NCBI RefSeq assembly: GCF_017875835.1
Contig: NZ_JAGING010000001.1
Location: 2,046,001-2,110,000 of the forward strand
Source of the DNA: Psychrobacter sp. PL19
GTDB taxonomy: Bacteria > Pseudomonadota > Gammaproteobacteria > Pseudomonadales > Moraxellaceae
Direction: 5' to 3'
Length of the DNA: 64,000 bases
Below the pieces are notes generated by a model that worked only from the letters and a program-made list of their open reading frames with translations, was not told the DNA's origin and did not search any database. Position 1 is the first letter of the stretch. Every line of letters begins with the position of its first letter. This document shows positions 8,916 to 18,296 of the stretch, piece after piece. Both the position numbers and the translations under genes were made by a program.

Positions 8916-9233
8916 TTATATTTTCGGGGTGTGATTCGTATCAGTAAGGCTAACTGCATCATCTACCTTGACGCTATCGACTGGTTGATGATCATTGGCA
9001 TCGTTATTGATGTTGTTGTCGGTAAGTGAGGTGTCAGCACCATCAACAGTAGCCTCAGTTTGCTCATGAGCCTGAATGGTTTGTCTGCGCTCTTGGCGGT
9101 CATCTAAAATAATGCGTTGAGAGGCGTTATCTAGGTCTTCAAACTGGTTGGATTTTACCGCATAGCGTACTGCCCAAATAGCCACCACAAACAACATCAA
9201 GCTCAATGGAATTAATAAGAATATGCTGAGCAT
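8916..9233 (-). CDS. ccoS: CcoS, cbb3-type cytochrome oxidase assembly protein
   Basis: A small single-pass membrane protein required for maturation of cbb3-type cytochrome c oxidase. One helix at residues 3-25 is followed by AVKSNQFEDLDNASQRIILDD, the typical CcoS motif with the F(D/E)DL(D/E) core. It is longer than usual (105 residues) because of an acidic, Asn/Asp/Thr-rich tail after residue 50. It sits directly upstream of the SafE-family gene. The structural cco genes and the CcoI pump are not in the window. Confidence 0.88.
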   Translation of the reverse strand: MLSIFLLIPLSLMLFVVAIWAVRYAVKSNQFEDLDNASQRIILDDRQERRQTIQAHEQTEATVDGADTSLTDNNINNDANDHQPVDSVKVDDAVSLTDTNHTPKI

Positions 9234-9356
9234 TATAGACCTCTTAGCTGACAGTTCACTATATTATACGCTGATTATTGGCATATCAAGTGACTGCTAT
9301 CGGGGGAAAGAATGAGCAAGATTACATAGGATACAAACGTGTTTTAGACATAGATT

Positions 9357-10157
9357 CTAATTGAAAGTTTTTACCGCGCTACCTCTGGGCGTTAATAACT
9401 GTTGCGGTGTTATATCTTCGGCGCGGCGACAGTCTAATTGTGGGCGTAGCACATCACGTAGGTAAGCCGCAATTTCATAAACAGCGCGCCTTGAATGACT
9501 CAGGTTTTGTGCCGGTGCCATCCAATCGCGTCTGACGGGCAAGGGCGCATTAATTGGGGTGCTATTAATGCCGTTTAGAGCAAACTGTCGTCGTGCACGA
9601 GCCATATGGTAGCTATCGGTAATAAGATAGACATGATGTAGCGGAATACGTTTGGCGGTAAAGCGTGCATTTTCGCAGGTATTCATACTGGCATTTTCAC
9701 TTATTAAGCCCTCAATACCATGTTCGATGAGCCACTGGCTAAGCCAAGGCGCTTCAGCCCCACTTAGTACAATGGGTAGTGGTAGATCGTGATAGGCGGT
9801 GGCTGCGGTACGAACGCGGTTGAGGCTATAGCGATTGAGAATAATCTGATTGTTATTATCATTAGTGAGACCACCACCAAGCACCACGTAAGCGGTCGGT
9901 GGTGCATTCATAATGGCGGCTGGCATATGGGGTAAAGGCAGATGATTCAGTATATAGACAACCGTTTGCGAAAATAGCGGCGTGAATAAACTAATAAGCA
10001 CTAAGATGACGGACGTTGATCCGAGTATAAAGGTAATATTAATAATACGAAACAGTTTGGCCATCCGTTCAGCTGATCGCAGGTAATATCGTGATAGATT
10101 TTTAGACCACGACTTTTTAGACCACATGCGTGCCATGCCCAATTGAGCCATCAGCAT
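9357..10157 (-). CDS. YdcF/SanA (DUF218) family membrane protein
   Basis: A DUF218 protein with an N-terminal membrane region (FIIN-to-ILNHLP, about residues 38-75) and a domain containing VVLGGGLTNDN, LSGAEAPWLSQWL, NTCENARFTAKR and LITDSYHMARARRQF. These conserved blocks are typical of the ElyC/SanA/YdcF group, linked in some bacteria to cell-envelope integrity. The gene overlaps the 3' end of murB by 41 bases from the first ATG. Starts at 10151, 10136 or 10127 would shorten the overlap. Coupling to murB suits an envelope role; the biochemical activity is unknown. Confidence 0.75.
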   Translation of the reverse strand: MLMAQLGMARMWSKKSWSKNLSRYYLRSAERMAKLFRIINITFILGSTSVILVLISLFTPLFSQTVVYILNHLPLPHMPAAIMNAPPTAYVVLGGGLTNDNNNQIILNRYSLNRVRTAATAYHDLPLPIVLSGAEAPWLSQWLIEHGIEGLISENASMNTCENARFTAKRIPLHHVYLITDSYHMARARRQFALNGINSTPINAPLPVRRDWMAPAQNLSHSRRAVYEIAAYLRDVLRPQLDCRRAEDITPQQLLTPRGSAVKTFN

Positions 10158-11265
10158 TCACTAAAATAGGCTCACGAGATAAGGTAATCGCAAATTTATT
10201 GTAAACACAAGTCGAAATATACCGTTGGGCTTGAGCCACATCTTTTTGAGTGGCCTGATAAGGCCTGTGATTGGTAAGCACTAGTGCCTGTTGTTGATGC
10301 GTAAGAATGGGGGCAATACCGCCACCTTTTAAACCCGCTTGCTCAATCAGCCAGCCTGCGGCGACCTTAACCATGGACTCAGGCATGGAGTAGCCGACAA
10401 TATCAGGGTAAGTGACTTGCAGTGCTGCAAATTGGGCATTACTAATAACAGGGTTTTGAAAGAAACTCCCACAATTAGGCAGATGCTTAGGGTCCGGCAG
10501 TTTTTGTGTGCGAATATCGATAATGGCTTGCATCACATCAGCAGGAGTGGGCTGTGTGCGTCGGTTTTGCGCAGCATAATTCTGCGCTACCGATTGCACA
10601 TCGCCATAACTGGCTAAAACTTGTGTTGGATCTAGATGCAGACGAAAACCCACGCGACTGATCAGCCATGTATTTGGCGAGCGTTTAAAGACACTGTCCC
10701 GATAACCAAATTCGCAGTCAATGGCCGATAGGTGCCGCCAGGTCCCGGTGGGTAAATGATAGGCACGCACATACTGCAAACAGTCTTCTAACTGAACGCC
10801 ATAAGCGCCAATATTCTGAATGGGGGCGGCACCGGTCAAACCTGGAATGAGGGCGAGATTTTCAAGTCCATACCAGCCTTGCTCGACTGTATAGATGACT
10901 AAATCATGCCAGTTTTCCCCGGCCATAACTTCGATATCGACATGGGTTTCTGTCTGAGCTTTGACGGTGATACCGCGCATTTGTGGTCGCAGTACAATTG
11001 CATTTAATTGTGCGGGTAACAACACATTGCTACCGCCGGACAGCACAAATAATGGTCGATTATGTTCAGCGGTTTTTTGATAACTTGCCATAAAGCTATC
11101 AAGCTGCGCCTCATCCGCTAACATCACTACGGAGTCGGCAACACATGCCAGCGCCATAGTATTGGCATGTGATAGGTCATATGGCTCATCACATAATCTT
11201 TCATATGCAAAGCCAGGGGATAAATCACACTGGACACTGAGATCAAGGCGCACATCTGAGGTCAT
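10117..11265 (-). CDS. murB: UDP-N-acetylenolpyruvoylglucosamine reductase
   Basis: The FAD-dependent reductase that makes UDP-N-acetylmuramate, the second committed step of peptidoglycan precursor synthesis in the cytoplasm. Visible motifs are the FAD-binding FVLSGGSNVLLPA, LALIPGLTGAAPIQNIGAYGVQL, FGYRDSVFKR (catalytic Ser), LPNCGSFFQNPV and AAGWLIEQAGLKG. The 382 residues and the YRDSVFK loop match the type I (E. coli-like) enzyme. Its end overlaps the downstream ydcF-like gene, so the two are probably cotranscribed. Confidence 0.95.
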   Translation of the reverse strand: MTSDVRLDLSVQCDLSPGFAYERLCDEPYDLSHANTMALACVADSVVMLADEAQLDSFMASYQKTAEHNRPLFVLSGGSNVLLPAQLNAIVLRPQMRGITVKAQTETHVDIEVMAGENWHDLVIYTVEQGWYGLENLALIPGLTGAAPIQNIGAYGVQLEDCLQYVRAYHLPTGTWRHLSAIDCEFGYRDSVFKRSPNTWLISRVGFRLHLDPTQVLASYGDVQSVAQNYAAQNRRTQPTPADVMQAIIDIRTQKLPDPKHLPNCGSFFQNPVISNAQFAALQVTYPDIVGYSMPESMVKVAAGWLIEQAGLKGGGIAPILTHQQQALVLTNHRPYQATQKDVAQAQRYISTCVYNKFAITLSREPILVNADGSIGHGTHVV

Positions 11266-11359
11266 AAGGTAGCCTGTTTAGCGAGTAAATAACAAGTCAT
11301 GCGGTGCTTATTATAGAGGATACGCTGATCAAAAGGACGAGAAATCTAGCATCTTATTT

Positions 11360-11884
11360 CTATAGGGTCTTCCAACTCTCAATCCAAGCCTGTGCACTTG
11401 ACTCAATACGTTTAATCACGTCTTCAAAAGCATCGCCGTCACCTTGATAGGGATCAGGAACATCATCACCGCCATAGGTCGGATCTTCTTCGCTAAATAA
11501 GGCCAGCTTGGCCAGTCTTTTCGATGGATCAGTAATGGCTGTTGCGTTGTCTGAATCGACAATGCTGTCTTTAAGTACTTGTAAGTCTGCCAAGTTTTGC
11601 GCGTCCATGGCCAAAATCAAATCAAAATTACGGAAATCGTCGGCACTCACCTGGCGGGCTACCAATTTACTGATGTTATAGCCATGAGTTTTAGCGTGGC
11701 GCTGTGCACGGGCATCTGGTGCGTGGCCGATATGCCAGTCCCCTGTACCTGCTGAGTCTACTTTCATCGCAAACCCTGCTATAGCCACTTGCTGACGAAA
11801 GATCTCTTCGGCAGTGGGTGACCTACAGATATTGCCCAAACAAACCAACAATACAGACGATGGGGTAGATGCTTTAACCTGCAT
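11360..11884 (-). CDS. Low-molecular-weight protein tyrosine phosphatase
   Basis: A small cysteine phosphatase with the P-loop VCLGNICRSPT (C-x5-R-S) near the N-terminus and the general-acid loop DDVPDPYQGDGDAFEDV near the C-terminus. Proteins of this family often oppose tyrosine kinases in polysaccharide export, or act on arginine or tyrosine phosphate, but no capsule genes are nearby. I chose ATG 11884, preceded by AAAAGG; the frame continues to 11977 with a hydrophobic stretch that is not part of the family. It lies 94 bases downstream of murB. Confidence 0.9.
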   Translation of the reverse strand: MQVKASTPSSVLLVCLGNICRSPTAEEIFRQQVAIAGFAMKVDSAGTGDWHIGHAPDARAQRHAKTHGYNISKLVARQVSADDFRNFDLILAMDAQNLADLQVLKDSIVDSDNATAITDPSKRLAKLALFSEEDPTYGGDDVPDPYQGDGDAFEDVIKRIESSAQAWIESWKTL

Positions 11885-12114
11885 AAGACAACCTTTTATG
11901 ACAACAAAAAAAGCATGCCATAAGAAACCAGCACGGGTAATGCTGTTTATTAGCATGCAAATGAGTAAGAAAATCAACCCTCAGCGTAACGGTTAATGGC
12001 ACGAATGGCAAGGGCAGAGGCTAAACAATAGGGTCATTCAATGGATGGATGCTGAATCTATAGCGTATATAATATTTAGACAGCTTTTAATAGTCCGTCA
12101 ATTGTGCCTAGTCG

Positions 12115-12537
12115 TTAGTCCTGATTGTTTTTAAAGCGATGCAACTCACGGCGCTCTTTCTTATTGGGCTTGTTATCTGGTCGAGCAAGATTGGCCAATT
12201 TGCGCTGTTCGGCATAATAAGCGCGGCGCTCTTCACTGTCTTCAGTTTCTGAATATAAAACTTGTGCGGCGTCGGCGTTGCCACGTTGCGCCGTTAAGGC
12301 TTCAACGATAACCGTTTTTTCTGTCATTGCGGTTGCCGAGCCCTGGCGAATCGTTAACTCGTCTCCGATCGCAATCTCTTTACTGGTCTTTACACGGCTA
12401 CCGCCATAATGGACACGTCCACTCTCAATAGCCTGCTTAGCAAGAGTGCGCGTCCGATAAAATCGTGCCGCCCATAGCCATTTATCGAGGCGAATTTTGA
12501 GTAAGGCTTGGTTGCTATTATCAAGATTATTTTTCAT
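12115..12537 (-). CDS. hslR: Hsp15-like S4-domain RNA-binding protein
   Basis: A 140-residue protein whose first half is an S4 RNA-binding domain (IRLDKWLWAARFYRTRTLAKQAIESGRVHYGG-type core), followed by a basic Lys/Arg-rich tail (NKKERRELHRFK). Hsp15 binds free 50S subunits carrying nascent chains and helps recycle stalled ribosomes; it is heat-induced in E. coli. The ATG has AAAGGA upstream. Confidence 0.88.
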   Translation of the reverse strand: MKNNLDNSNQALLKIRLDKWLWAARFYRTRTLAKQAIESGRVHYGGSRVKTSKEIAIGDELTIRQGSATAMTEKTVIVEALTAQRGNADAAQVLYSETEDSEERRAYYAEQRKLANLARPDNKPNKKERRELHRFKNNQD

Positions 12538-13163
12538 AGTGATTCCTTTGAATACAGATCGAACAAGATACTGCCAATCTGTGTAAAAAGTATAAGTATT
12601 AACGGGTTATCGAGATTTTATATTCAAGTCGCTTATAAGTAACTGATTTTATACTTAAATGACTGATACTAAAGTAACGTTATAACTAAGCGGTTTTAGA
12701 GTATTACTATAAAACTAACTTCGGCTATGGCGAGCTCGAACCTAATAATGGCTCTACGCCTGGCATCAATATAATCAGCTGGCGCGTCCGATAATGACTA
12801 CAGAGTATCTGAGATACTTTCTTAATATGAGGGCATTTTTCCTAAAATCCACTTAAGCTTCCAAGCATCTTCAATGGATAATTGCATAGGTATACTTTAA
12901 TCATTTTAAGTAGGCACTTTTTTATGAGTCTTTGCCTTGGTTGAATACTAATTAGGACTGATATAATGCCCTGAATCTTAAAATATATTTAACCAAGATG
13001 TGACTCTCAGCGCTTTTTGATAAATTAGAGTTTTACGAGTAAGGTAACCCGTTATAAAAACGATAGGTCACTCGGTATAAAGATCAAAATCGTTTTTAAC
13101 TGGGTGTCACTACTAGTAACTATGCTGGTAGTAGCTATTCTTGGACCACCAGTAGCGGCTAGC
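12538..13163. other. 626-base spacer between ilvA end and hslR start
   Basis: I see no gene. A perfect 9-bp inverted repeat AAAAACGAT...ATCGTTTTT (13056-13097, 24-base loop) lies downstream of ilvA, with further repeats of CTACTA/TAGTAG type at 13110-13136. Either may end the ilvA transcript, but neither has a proper T-run for the minus strand. Confidence 0.4.
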
Positions 13164-14717
13164 CTATTTCAAAAATAGCTGATAGCCGATATTGTCATTA
13201 ATAGCAGTACAGTCATAGCCGATATCGAGTAGCGCGTCTTGTAGTAAACGCGAATTGCTTTCAGAAGCTTGTAAGCCAACTAATACCCGACCCTCAGCAG
13301 CACCATGATTGCGATAATGGAACAGGGTAATATTAAAATCATCGCCCAACTTTTCTAAAAAAGTCAATAACGCGCCAGGACGTTCAGGGAAGGTGACTTT
13401 TAATAACTGTTCGTTTGCCACGTGAGCATGGCCACCAATTAGATGGCGAATATGCGATTTGGCAATATCATCATCAGTTAAGTCATGCGCCGCATAGCCG
13501 TCAGCTGCTAACTGATTACTGATTGTTTGCCGCTCTTTATCGCCTTCTTTTAACCCGATACCGACAAATATTGCTGCAGGGTCCATAGAGTCTGGAGACA
13601 GCTGGTTATCCGCACGGTAGTTAAACTCAGTAATATTACGACCATGTAAGCTGCGACAGAAGTTTAAAAATGCACCGGTTTGCTCAGGAATCGTCACTGC
13701 AAAAATAGCTTCTTTCTTCTCGCCAATTTCAGTACGTTCTGCGATATAACGCAAACGGTCAAAGTTCATGTTGGCACCACAGATGATACCCACACAGTTT
13801 TTGCCTTGCAAGTCATGTGCCTTGATATATTTTTTCATGCCAGCCACTGATAGTGCGCCAGCTGGCTCAACGATACTACGATTTTCTTCAAAAACGTCTT
13901 TAATAGCAGCACAGACTTCATCATTAGTACAGGTCACGACTTCAGGCTCAACAATCGGTCCTGAATTATCACTTTTTTGGGTACGGATAACGTCAAAAGG
14001 TAATTCACCAATTTGCGCCACTGCCACCCCATCGACGAATAAGCCAACTTGTTCAAGTTTCACGCGTGAGCCCGCTTCAAGTGCCGCCTTTAGACAAGCG
14101 GATTGATCGGCCTCTACGGCGATAACTTTGACGTGTGGCGCCACTTCGCCTAAGAATGCAGCAATACCTGAAATCAGACCGCCGCCGCCTACTGCCACGA
14201 AGACATAATCCATATTGCGCCATTGTTGGGTCAGTTCAAGACCAATGGTGCCTTGTCCAGCAATCACTAGCTCATCATCATAAGGTGGAATAAAGGTCAA
14301 GCCTTCACGCTGCGCAAGGTCGATTGCGTAGCGGTTGGCCTCGTCAAAGCTATCGCCATGCAAGTCAACGTTGCCACCTAACGCCTTGACCGCATCAACC
14401 TTAATATCAGGAGTAGTGGTTGGCATAACGATAATGTTCTTTAGTGACAACTTGCGGGCAGAATAAGCGACGCCTTGAGCATGGTTACCCGCTGAAGCAC
14501 AAATAACGCCATGAGATTTTTGCTCGTCGCTCAGTTGACTAATACGGTTATAAGCACCGCGTAATTTAAACGAAAAAACTGGCTGCAAGTCTTCGCGCTT
14601 GAGGCGAATGTCATTAGCAAAACGCTGGGTTAGCTTGGGTGCAGGCTCAAGTGGGGTTTGAATGGCAACGTCATAGACGGTAGCTTGCAATATGGCTCGT
14701 ACCCAGTGTGACAGCAT
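13164..14717 (-). CDS. ilvA: Threonine ammonia-lyase, biosynthetic
   Basis: PLP enzyme that deaminates threonine to 2-oxobutanoate, the first step to isoleucine. The catalytic lysine lies in FSFKLRGAYNRI, the Gly-rich phosphate loop in VAVGGGGLISGIAAFL, and SAGNHAQGVAYSARKL is conserved. Two ACT-like regulatory repeats follow: EQTGAFLNFCRSL and ERPGALLTFLEKL open them. With 517 residues this is the long, allosteric biosynthetic form, expected to be inhibited by isoleucine. The ATG follows AGGAGT. It is divergent from rpiA. Confidence 0.95.
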   Translation of the reverse strand: MLSHWVRAILQATVYDVAIQTPLEPAPKLTQRFANDIRLKREDLQPVFSFKLRGAYNRISQLSDEQKSHGVICASAGNHAQGVAYSARKLSLKNIIVMPTTTPDIKVDAVKALGGNVDLHGDSFDEANRYAIDLAQREGLTFIPPYDDELVIAGQGTIGLELTQQWRNMDYVFVAVGGGGLISGIAAFLGEVAPHVKVIAVEADQSACLKAALEAGSRVKLEQVGLFVDGVAVAQIGELPFDVIRTQKSDNSGPIVEPEVVTCTNDEVCAAIKDVFEENRSIVEPAGALSVAGMKKYIKAHDLQGKNCVGIICGANMNFDRLRYIAERTEIGEKKEAIFAVTIPEQTGAFLNFCRSLHGRNITEFNYRADNQLSPDSMDPAAIFVGIGLKEGDKERQTISNQLAADGYAAHDLTDDDIAKSHIRHLIGGHAHVANEQLLKVTFPERPGALLTFLEKLGDDFNITLFHYRNHGAAEGRVLVGLQASESNSRLLQDALLDIGYDCTAINDNIGYQLFLK

Positions 14718-15032
14718 AATGACTCCTAGTTTAGGTGATGAATAAATAGGTGATAGATGAAGATAAAAATGAAATAGCTCAGCCTATGCTGATTTTTAAC
14801 ATCTTGCAAGATGCAATTGCAATTTTTAATAACCTGGTCGCTGGATAATTTGGCTTATAGAGTGCCTACTAGCCTTTATTTTAGATAAATATAGTCTATA
14901 GGAGCAATGTGCGGCAACCAAACAGTGACTAAATTAAAATCAGCATCACCCTGACATCCGTCATAGCCATCAGTTATAATGGCCGCGCATTTTACCTGTT
15001 TTATAGTGATAAGTTTACCTTGCCAAGGATTT
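14718..15032. other. Divergent spacer ilvA / rpiA
   Basis: It should carry both promoters. I see no leader peptide rich in Ile/Thr/Val and no attenuator hairpin before ilvA, and no distinct operator. Confidence 0.35.
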
Positions 15033-15698
15033 ATGATGAGCGATCAGCACGCACAAAAGCAAGCCGCCGCTAAGGCTGCTCTACGTTATATCGAAGACGA
15101 TATGATACTTGGTGTGGGGACAGGTAGTACCGTCAACTGTCTGATTGAGTTATTGCCCTCGCTGAAGCTTGCCGGTGCGGTTGCCAGCTCGCAGGTGACA
15201 GAAGATAGGCTCAAGGCTTTAGGGATAGAAATAGTTGATTTAAATTTTGCGGGTACGCTGGATGTCTATATTGATGGTGCTGATGAGGTGAATGAACATT
15301 TGCAATTGATTAAAGGTGGCGGTGGGGCATTGACCCGTGAAAAAATTGTCGCAGCCGCATCCAACAAGTTTATCTGTATGGTTGATGATAGCAAAATGGT
15401 TAAGTTTCTTGGGCGCGAGTTTCCAGTACCCATTGAAGTATTGCCACAAGCGCGCTCTTATGTCGCCCGCCAATTAGCACAAATGGGCGGTGAGCCCGTA
15501 TATCGAGAGAACTTTGTCACTGATTATGGCAATGTTATTTTAGACACTTATGATTTGGATGTTAGTAATCCACTGGCACTTGAGCAACAGTTAAATAATA
15601 TCGTAGGCGTAGTCTGCAATGGAGTTTTTGCAGCCAACCAAGCGGATGTTTTGTTAAAGGCGAGTAGTACTGGAGTAGATGTATTGATGCGTTCTTAA
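15033..15698 (+). CDS. rpiA: Ribose-5-phosphate isomerase A
   Basis: It interconverts ribose-5-phosphate and ribulose-5-phosphate in the non-oxidative pentose phosphate pathway. Motifs are [15 protein letters not shown], the base-containing [27 protein letters not shown], and [12 protein letters not shown] start at ATG 15033 (or the adjacent ATG 15036), supported by CAAGGA; an upstream in-frame ATG at 14979 would add a hydrophobic stretch not found in the family. It ends in a strong terminator shared with argF. Confidence 0.95.
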   Translation: MMSDQHAQKQAAAKAALRYIEDDMILGVGTGSTVNCLIELLPSLKLAGAVASSQVTEDRLKALGIEIVDLNFAGTLDVYIDGADEVNEHLQLIKGGGGALTREKIVAAASNKFICMVDDSKMVKFLGREFPVPIEVLPQARSYVARQLAQMGGEPVYRENFVTDYGNVILDTYDLDVSNPLALEQQLNNIVGVVCNGVFAANQADVLLKASSTGVDVLMRS

Positions 15699-15805
15699 TG
15701 GATTACCTATTGATAATAGTAAGAATGATATTGACTCTAAACGTATCTGCTTGCGAAAAATAACAACAATACTAGCCAGGCCATAAGCGCTATTGAAGGG
15801 GCATA

Positions 15806-15840
15806 ATAAAGGCAGGTTACGTCGGTAACCTGCCTTCTTT
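15806..15840. terminator. Bidirectional intrinsic terminator rpiA / argF
   Basis: A perfect 10-bp stem GGCAGGTTAC / GTAACCTGCC with loop GTCG has A- and T-rich flanks, between two convergent genes. Confidence 0.85.
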
Positions 15841-15915
15841 ATTGCCTATGATTTTTAGGTACGCTATTTCTCTACAAGATTACCTTTAGAACGCTTTGTT
15901 TCATTAATGTCTTTA

Positions 15916-16839
15916 TTAAGCAGGCAGCTTAATTTTATCCTTTAATAAAAATTCCATTAATGCCTTCTGCGCATGTAGGCGGTTTTCTGCTTCATCCCAC
16001 ACTACTGAGCGTGGATCATCAAGCATATCATGCGAGATTTCTTCGCCGCGATGCGCAGGCAAGCAGTGCATGAAAACCACTTCCGGATCGGCTTTATCTA
16101 ATAGTGATGGCGTCACTTGATAAGGGGCAAAGCGGCGCGCCCGGGTGCTTTGTTCAGACTCTTGCCCCATACTTGCCCACACGTCTGTGACAATCAAGTT
16201 TGAGTCTTTGGCCGCATCTTGGACATTTTCAACCAGGCTGACGCAGTGTGAAAAACGTTTCATAAGCTCAGGGTCAGGCTCAAAGCCATAGGGAGCCGCC
16301 ACGCGCAGCTCAAAGCCGAATTGATTTGCGGCCTGCATGAATGAAGAGCACATATTATTGCCGTCACCCACCCAGGTCACGATTTTATTCTCGATACTAC
16401 CGCGGTGCTCATGATAGGTCTGCATATCGGCAAGCAGCTGACAAGGATGGAACTCGTTGGTAAGTGCATTTATAATCGGCACACTGGAATATTCTGCAAA
16501 AGTTTCAACAATCTGATGCTCGAAGGTACGAATCATAACGATATCGACCATGCTCGATATCACACGTGCTGAGTCCTCTAATGGCTCACCACGACCGAGC
16601 TGAGTGTCTTTTGGCGATAAGAAAATAGCATTACCACCAAATTGGCCCATGCCAGTCTCAAAAGATATGCGCGTACGGGTTGATGACTTCTCAAAGATCA
16701 TACCTAGCGTACGACCAACAAAGGGCTGATAAATCTCGCCAGCATGTTGCATTTTACGTAGTTCGCTTGCGCGTTTTATAAGGGCTTCTAGTTCTTGTTT
16801 GGTTAAATCAGATAAGGTCAAAAAATGGCGCAAACTCAT
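15916..16839 (-). CDS. argF: Ornithine carbamoyltransferase
   Basis: It makes citrulline from ornithine and carbamoyl phosphate in arginine biosynthesis. The carbamoyl-phosphate loop SSTRTR, the HPCQ motif ([11 protein letters not shown]), the ornithine-binding DVWASMGQE and [10 protein letters not shown] are all present. The start at ATG 16839 is chosen for the AGGATT sequence before it and because [13 protein letters not shown] matches the family N-terminus; an upstream ATG at 16857 adds six residues. Length is 307 residues, normal for an anabolic trimer. Confidence 0.95.
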   Translation of the reverse strand: MSLRHFLTLSDLTKQELEALIKRASELRKMQHAGEIYQPFVGRTLGMIFEKSSTRTRISFETGMGQFGGNAIFLSPKDTQLGRGEPLEDSARVISSMVDIVMIRTFEHQIVETFAEYSSVPIINALTNEFHPCQLLADMQTYHEHRGSIENKIVTWVGDGNNMCSSFMQAANQFGFELRVAAPYGFEPDPELMKRFSHCVSLVENVQDAAKDSNLIVTDVWASMGQESEQSTRARRFAPYQVTPSLLDKADPEVVFMHCLPAHRGEEISHDMLDDPRSVVWDEAENRLHAQKALMEFLLKDKIKLPA

Positions 16840-17026
16840 AACAATCCTAGCAGTCAATCACAGTCAATGAAACGTTATCAGCCGTCAATAGCATCGCATT
16901 ATTAGCTATACTATGGTGACAACAAACTTTTAGTATAGCGTAATTAATGCCAATGTAAACGCCCAATTTCGCCATAATAACTAAGCCTGTAAGAGGAGAG
17001 TTAAGCATATTAGCGTATTATACGGA

Positions 17027-18133
17027 TTAATCTTGTATGCGTACTGGACGTGTACTAAGTCGGCACAGTAGCTCATAGCCAATAGTACCGGCATGAGTGG
17101 CCACTTCATCAACGTGAGGTGCACCGCCCCACAGCACTACCTCGCTATTTAAAGCAATATCTTTGGGTGCTGCGCTGATATCAATAACAATCATATCCAT
17201 CGCGACCCGACCACGAACTGGGCATGAGTAGCTTTGGTTGCTGGTCTTATCAATGACACAAACATAAGCATCTTCATTGAGTACCCGTGGGTAACCGTCA
17301 CCATAGCCTATGCTGACCAGCGCCGTTCTGGTATCTTGTAGCGCAGCCCAGCGACTACCGTAACCAACAGCATCACCAGCTTTGACGGTTTGGAAAGCCA
17401 TAATTTGTGCACTAAAGACCATTACAGGCTGTAAACCTAAGTCAGCAGCAGATTTATCCGTAAGCGGTGAGCTACCATATAATATAATGCCTGGGCGCAC
17501 CCAGTCATAATGGTTGTCAGGAAAATTCACTAATCCTGCTGAATTGCATAATGATCCTTTGATGTCTCGGTCAACACCCTCTCGTAGAACATTCAGCATG
17601 TCAGAAAAACGCTGTATTTGAATAGCATTCAATGGGTGGTTACAATCATCTGCATTAGCAAAATGAGTAGCAAGAATCAGTTGGTAGCCGGCATCATGCA
17701 GACGCTGCGCTGCTTGGACAATGGTTTGCTCATCAAAGCCTAGACGATTCATGCCGGTATTGTATTTGAGCCATACCTGCCGTGTTGGACTATTCGCAGG
17801 CGGTACATTTGCTAACGCCCAATCCAACTGCGGATCATGATGAATCACACAACTGAATGATTGCTCAATAGCCTGCTGCCACTCATCAGCACTGAACACC
17901 CCTTCGATTAAACCAATCGTTTTATCCCAGCCTAATTGCCGCGCTTCTACTGCTTCACTAAAAGTTGCCAGCCCAATACCATCTGCTTGCTGCAATGCTG
18001 GCAAGACCGCTTTAATACCATGACCGTAAGCATTGGCTTTTACCATGGCTAGGACTTTAGCGTGAGGAGCAAGTTTTTTTACTTGGTTGAGGTTATGAGT
18101 GAGGGCTTGCGATTTAATGGTAATAGTGCGCAT
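17027..18133 (-). CDS. alr: Alanine racemase
   Basis: A PLP enzyme making D-alanine for peptidoglycan. The PLP lysine lies in AMVKANAYGHG; the catalytic tyrosine region GDAVGYGSRW and the substrate segments YNTGMNRLGF and RPGIILYGSSPL are conserved. I start at ATG 18133 (AAAGAAG upstream). ATG 18163 adds ten residues and is less likely. It lies downstream of dnaB on the same strand, an arrangement seen in related gammaproteobacteria. Confidence 0.95.
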   Translation of the reverse strand: MRTITIKSQALTHNLNQVKKLAPHAKVLAMVKANAYGHGIKAVLPALQQADGIGLATFSEAVEARQLGWDKTIGLIEGVFSADEWQQAIEQSFSCVIHHDPQLDWALANVPPANSPTRQVWLKYNTGMNRLGFDEQTIVQAAQRLHDAGYQLILATHFANADDCNHPLNAIQIQRFSDMLNVLREGVDRDIKGSLCNSAGLVNFPDNHYDWVRPGIILYGSSPLTDKSAADLGLQPVMVFSAQIMAFQTVKAGDAVGYGSRWAALQDTRTALVSIGYGDGYPRVLNEDAYVCVIDKTSNQSYSCPVRGRVAMDMIVIDISAAPKDIALNSEVVLWGGAPHVDEVATHAGTIGYELLCRLSTRPVRIQD

Positions 18134-18296
18134 GATCGGCTTCTTTGTTAGCAGGGTTTTCAAGCCACTGAGTAGTCAAAGCTATTGTTATGAATAGCGA
18201 TTTACGATCAGTAGCGCCGTATTATTAAATGTGTTATCAACTGTATTATCAGTTGTGTTGCTAAAAGGTTTGTTTACTATTAATCACGACTGAGTG

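Noticed and set aside
12720..12760. tRNA T-loop-like GGTTCGAGCTC on the minus strand
   Set aside because: No acceptor stem, anticodon arm or CCA end can be folded around it.
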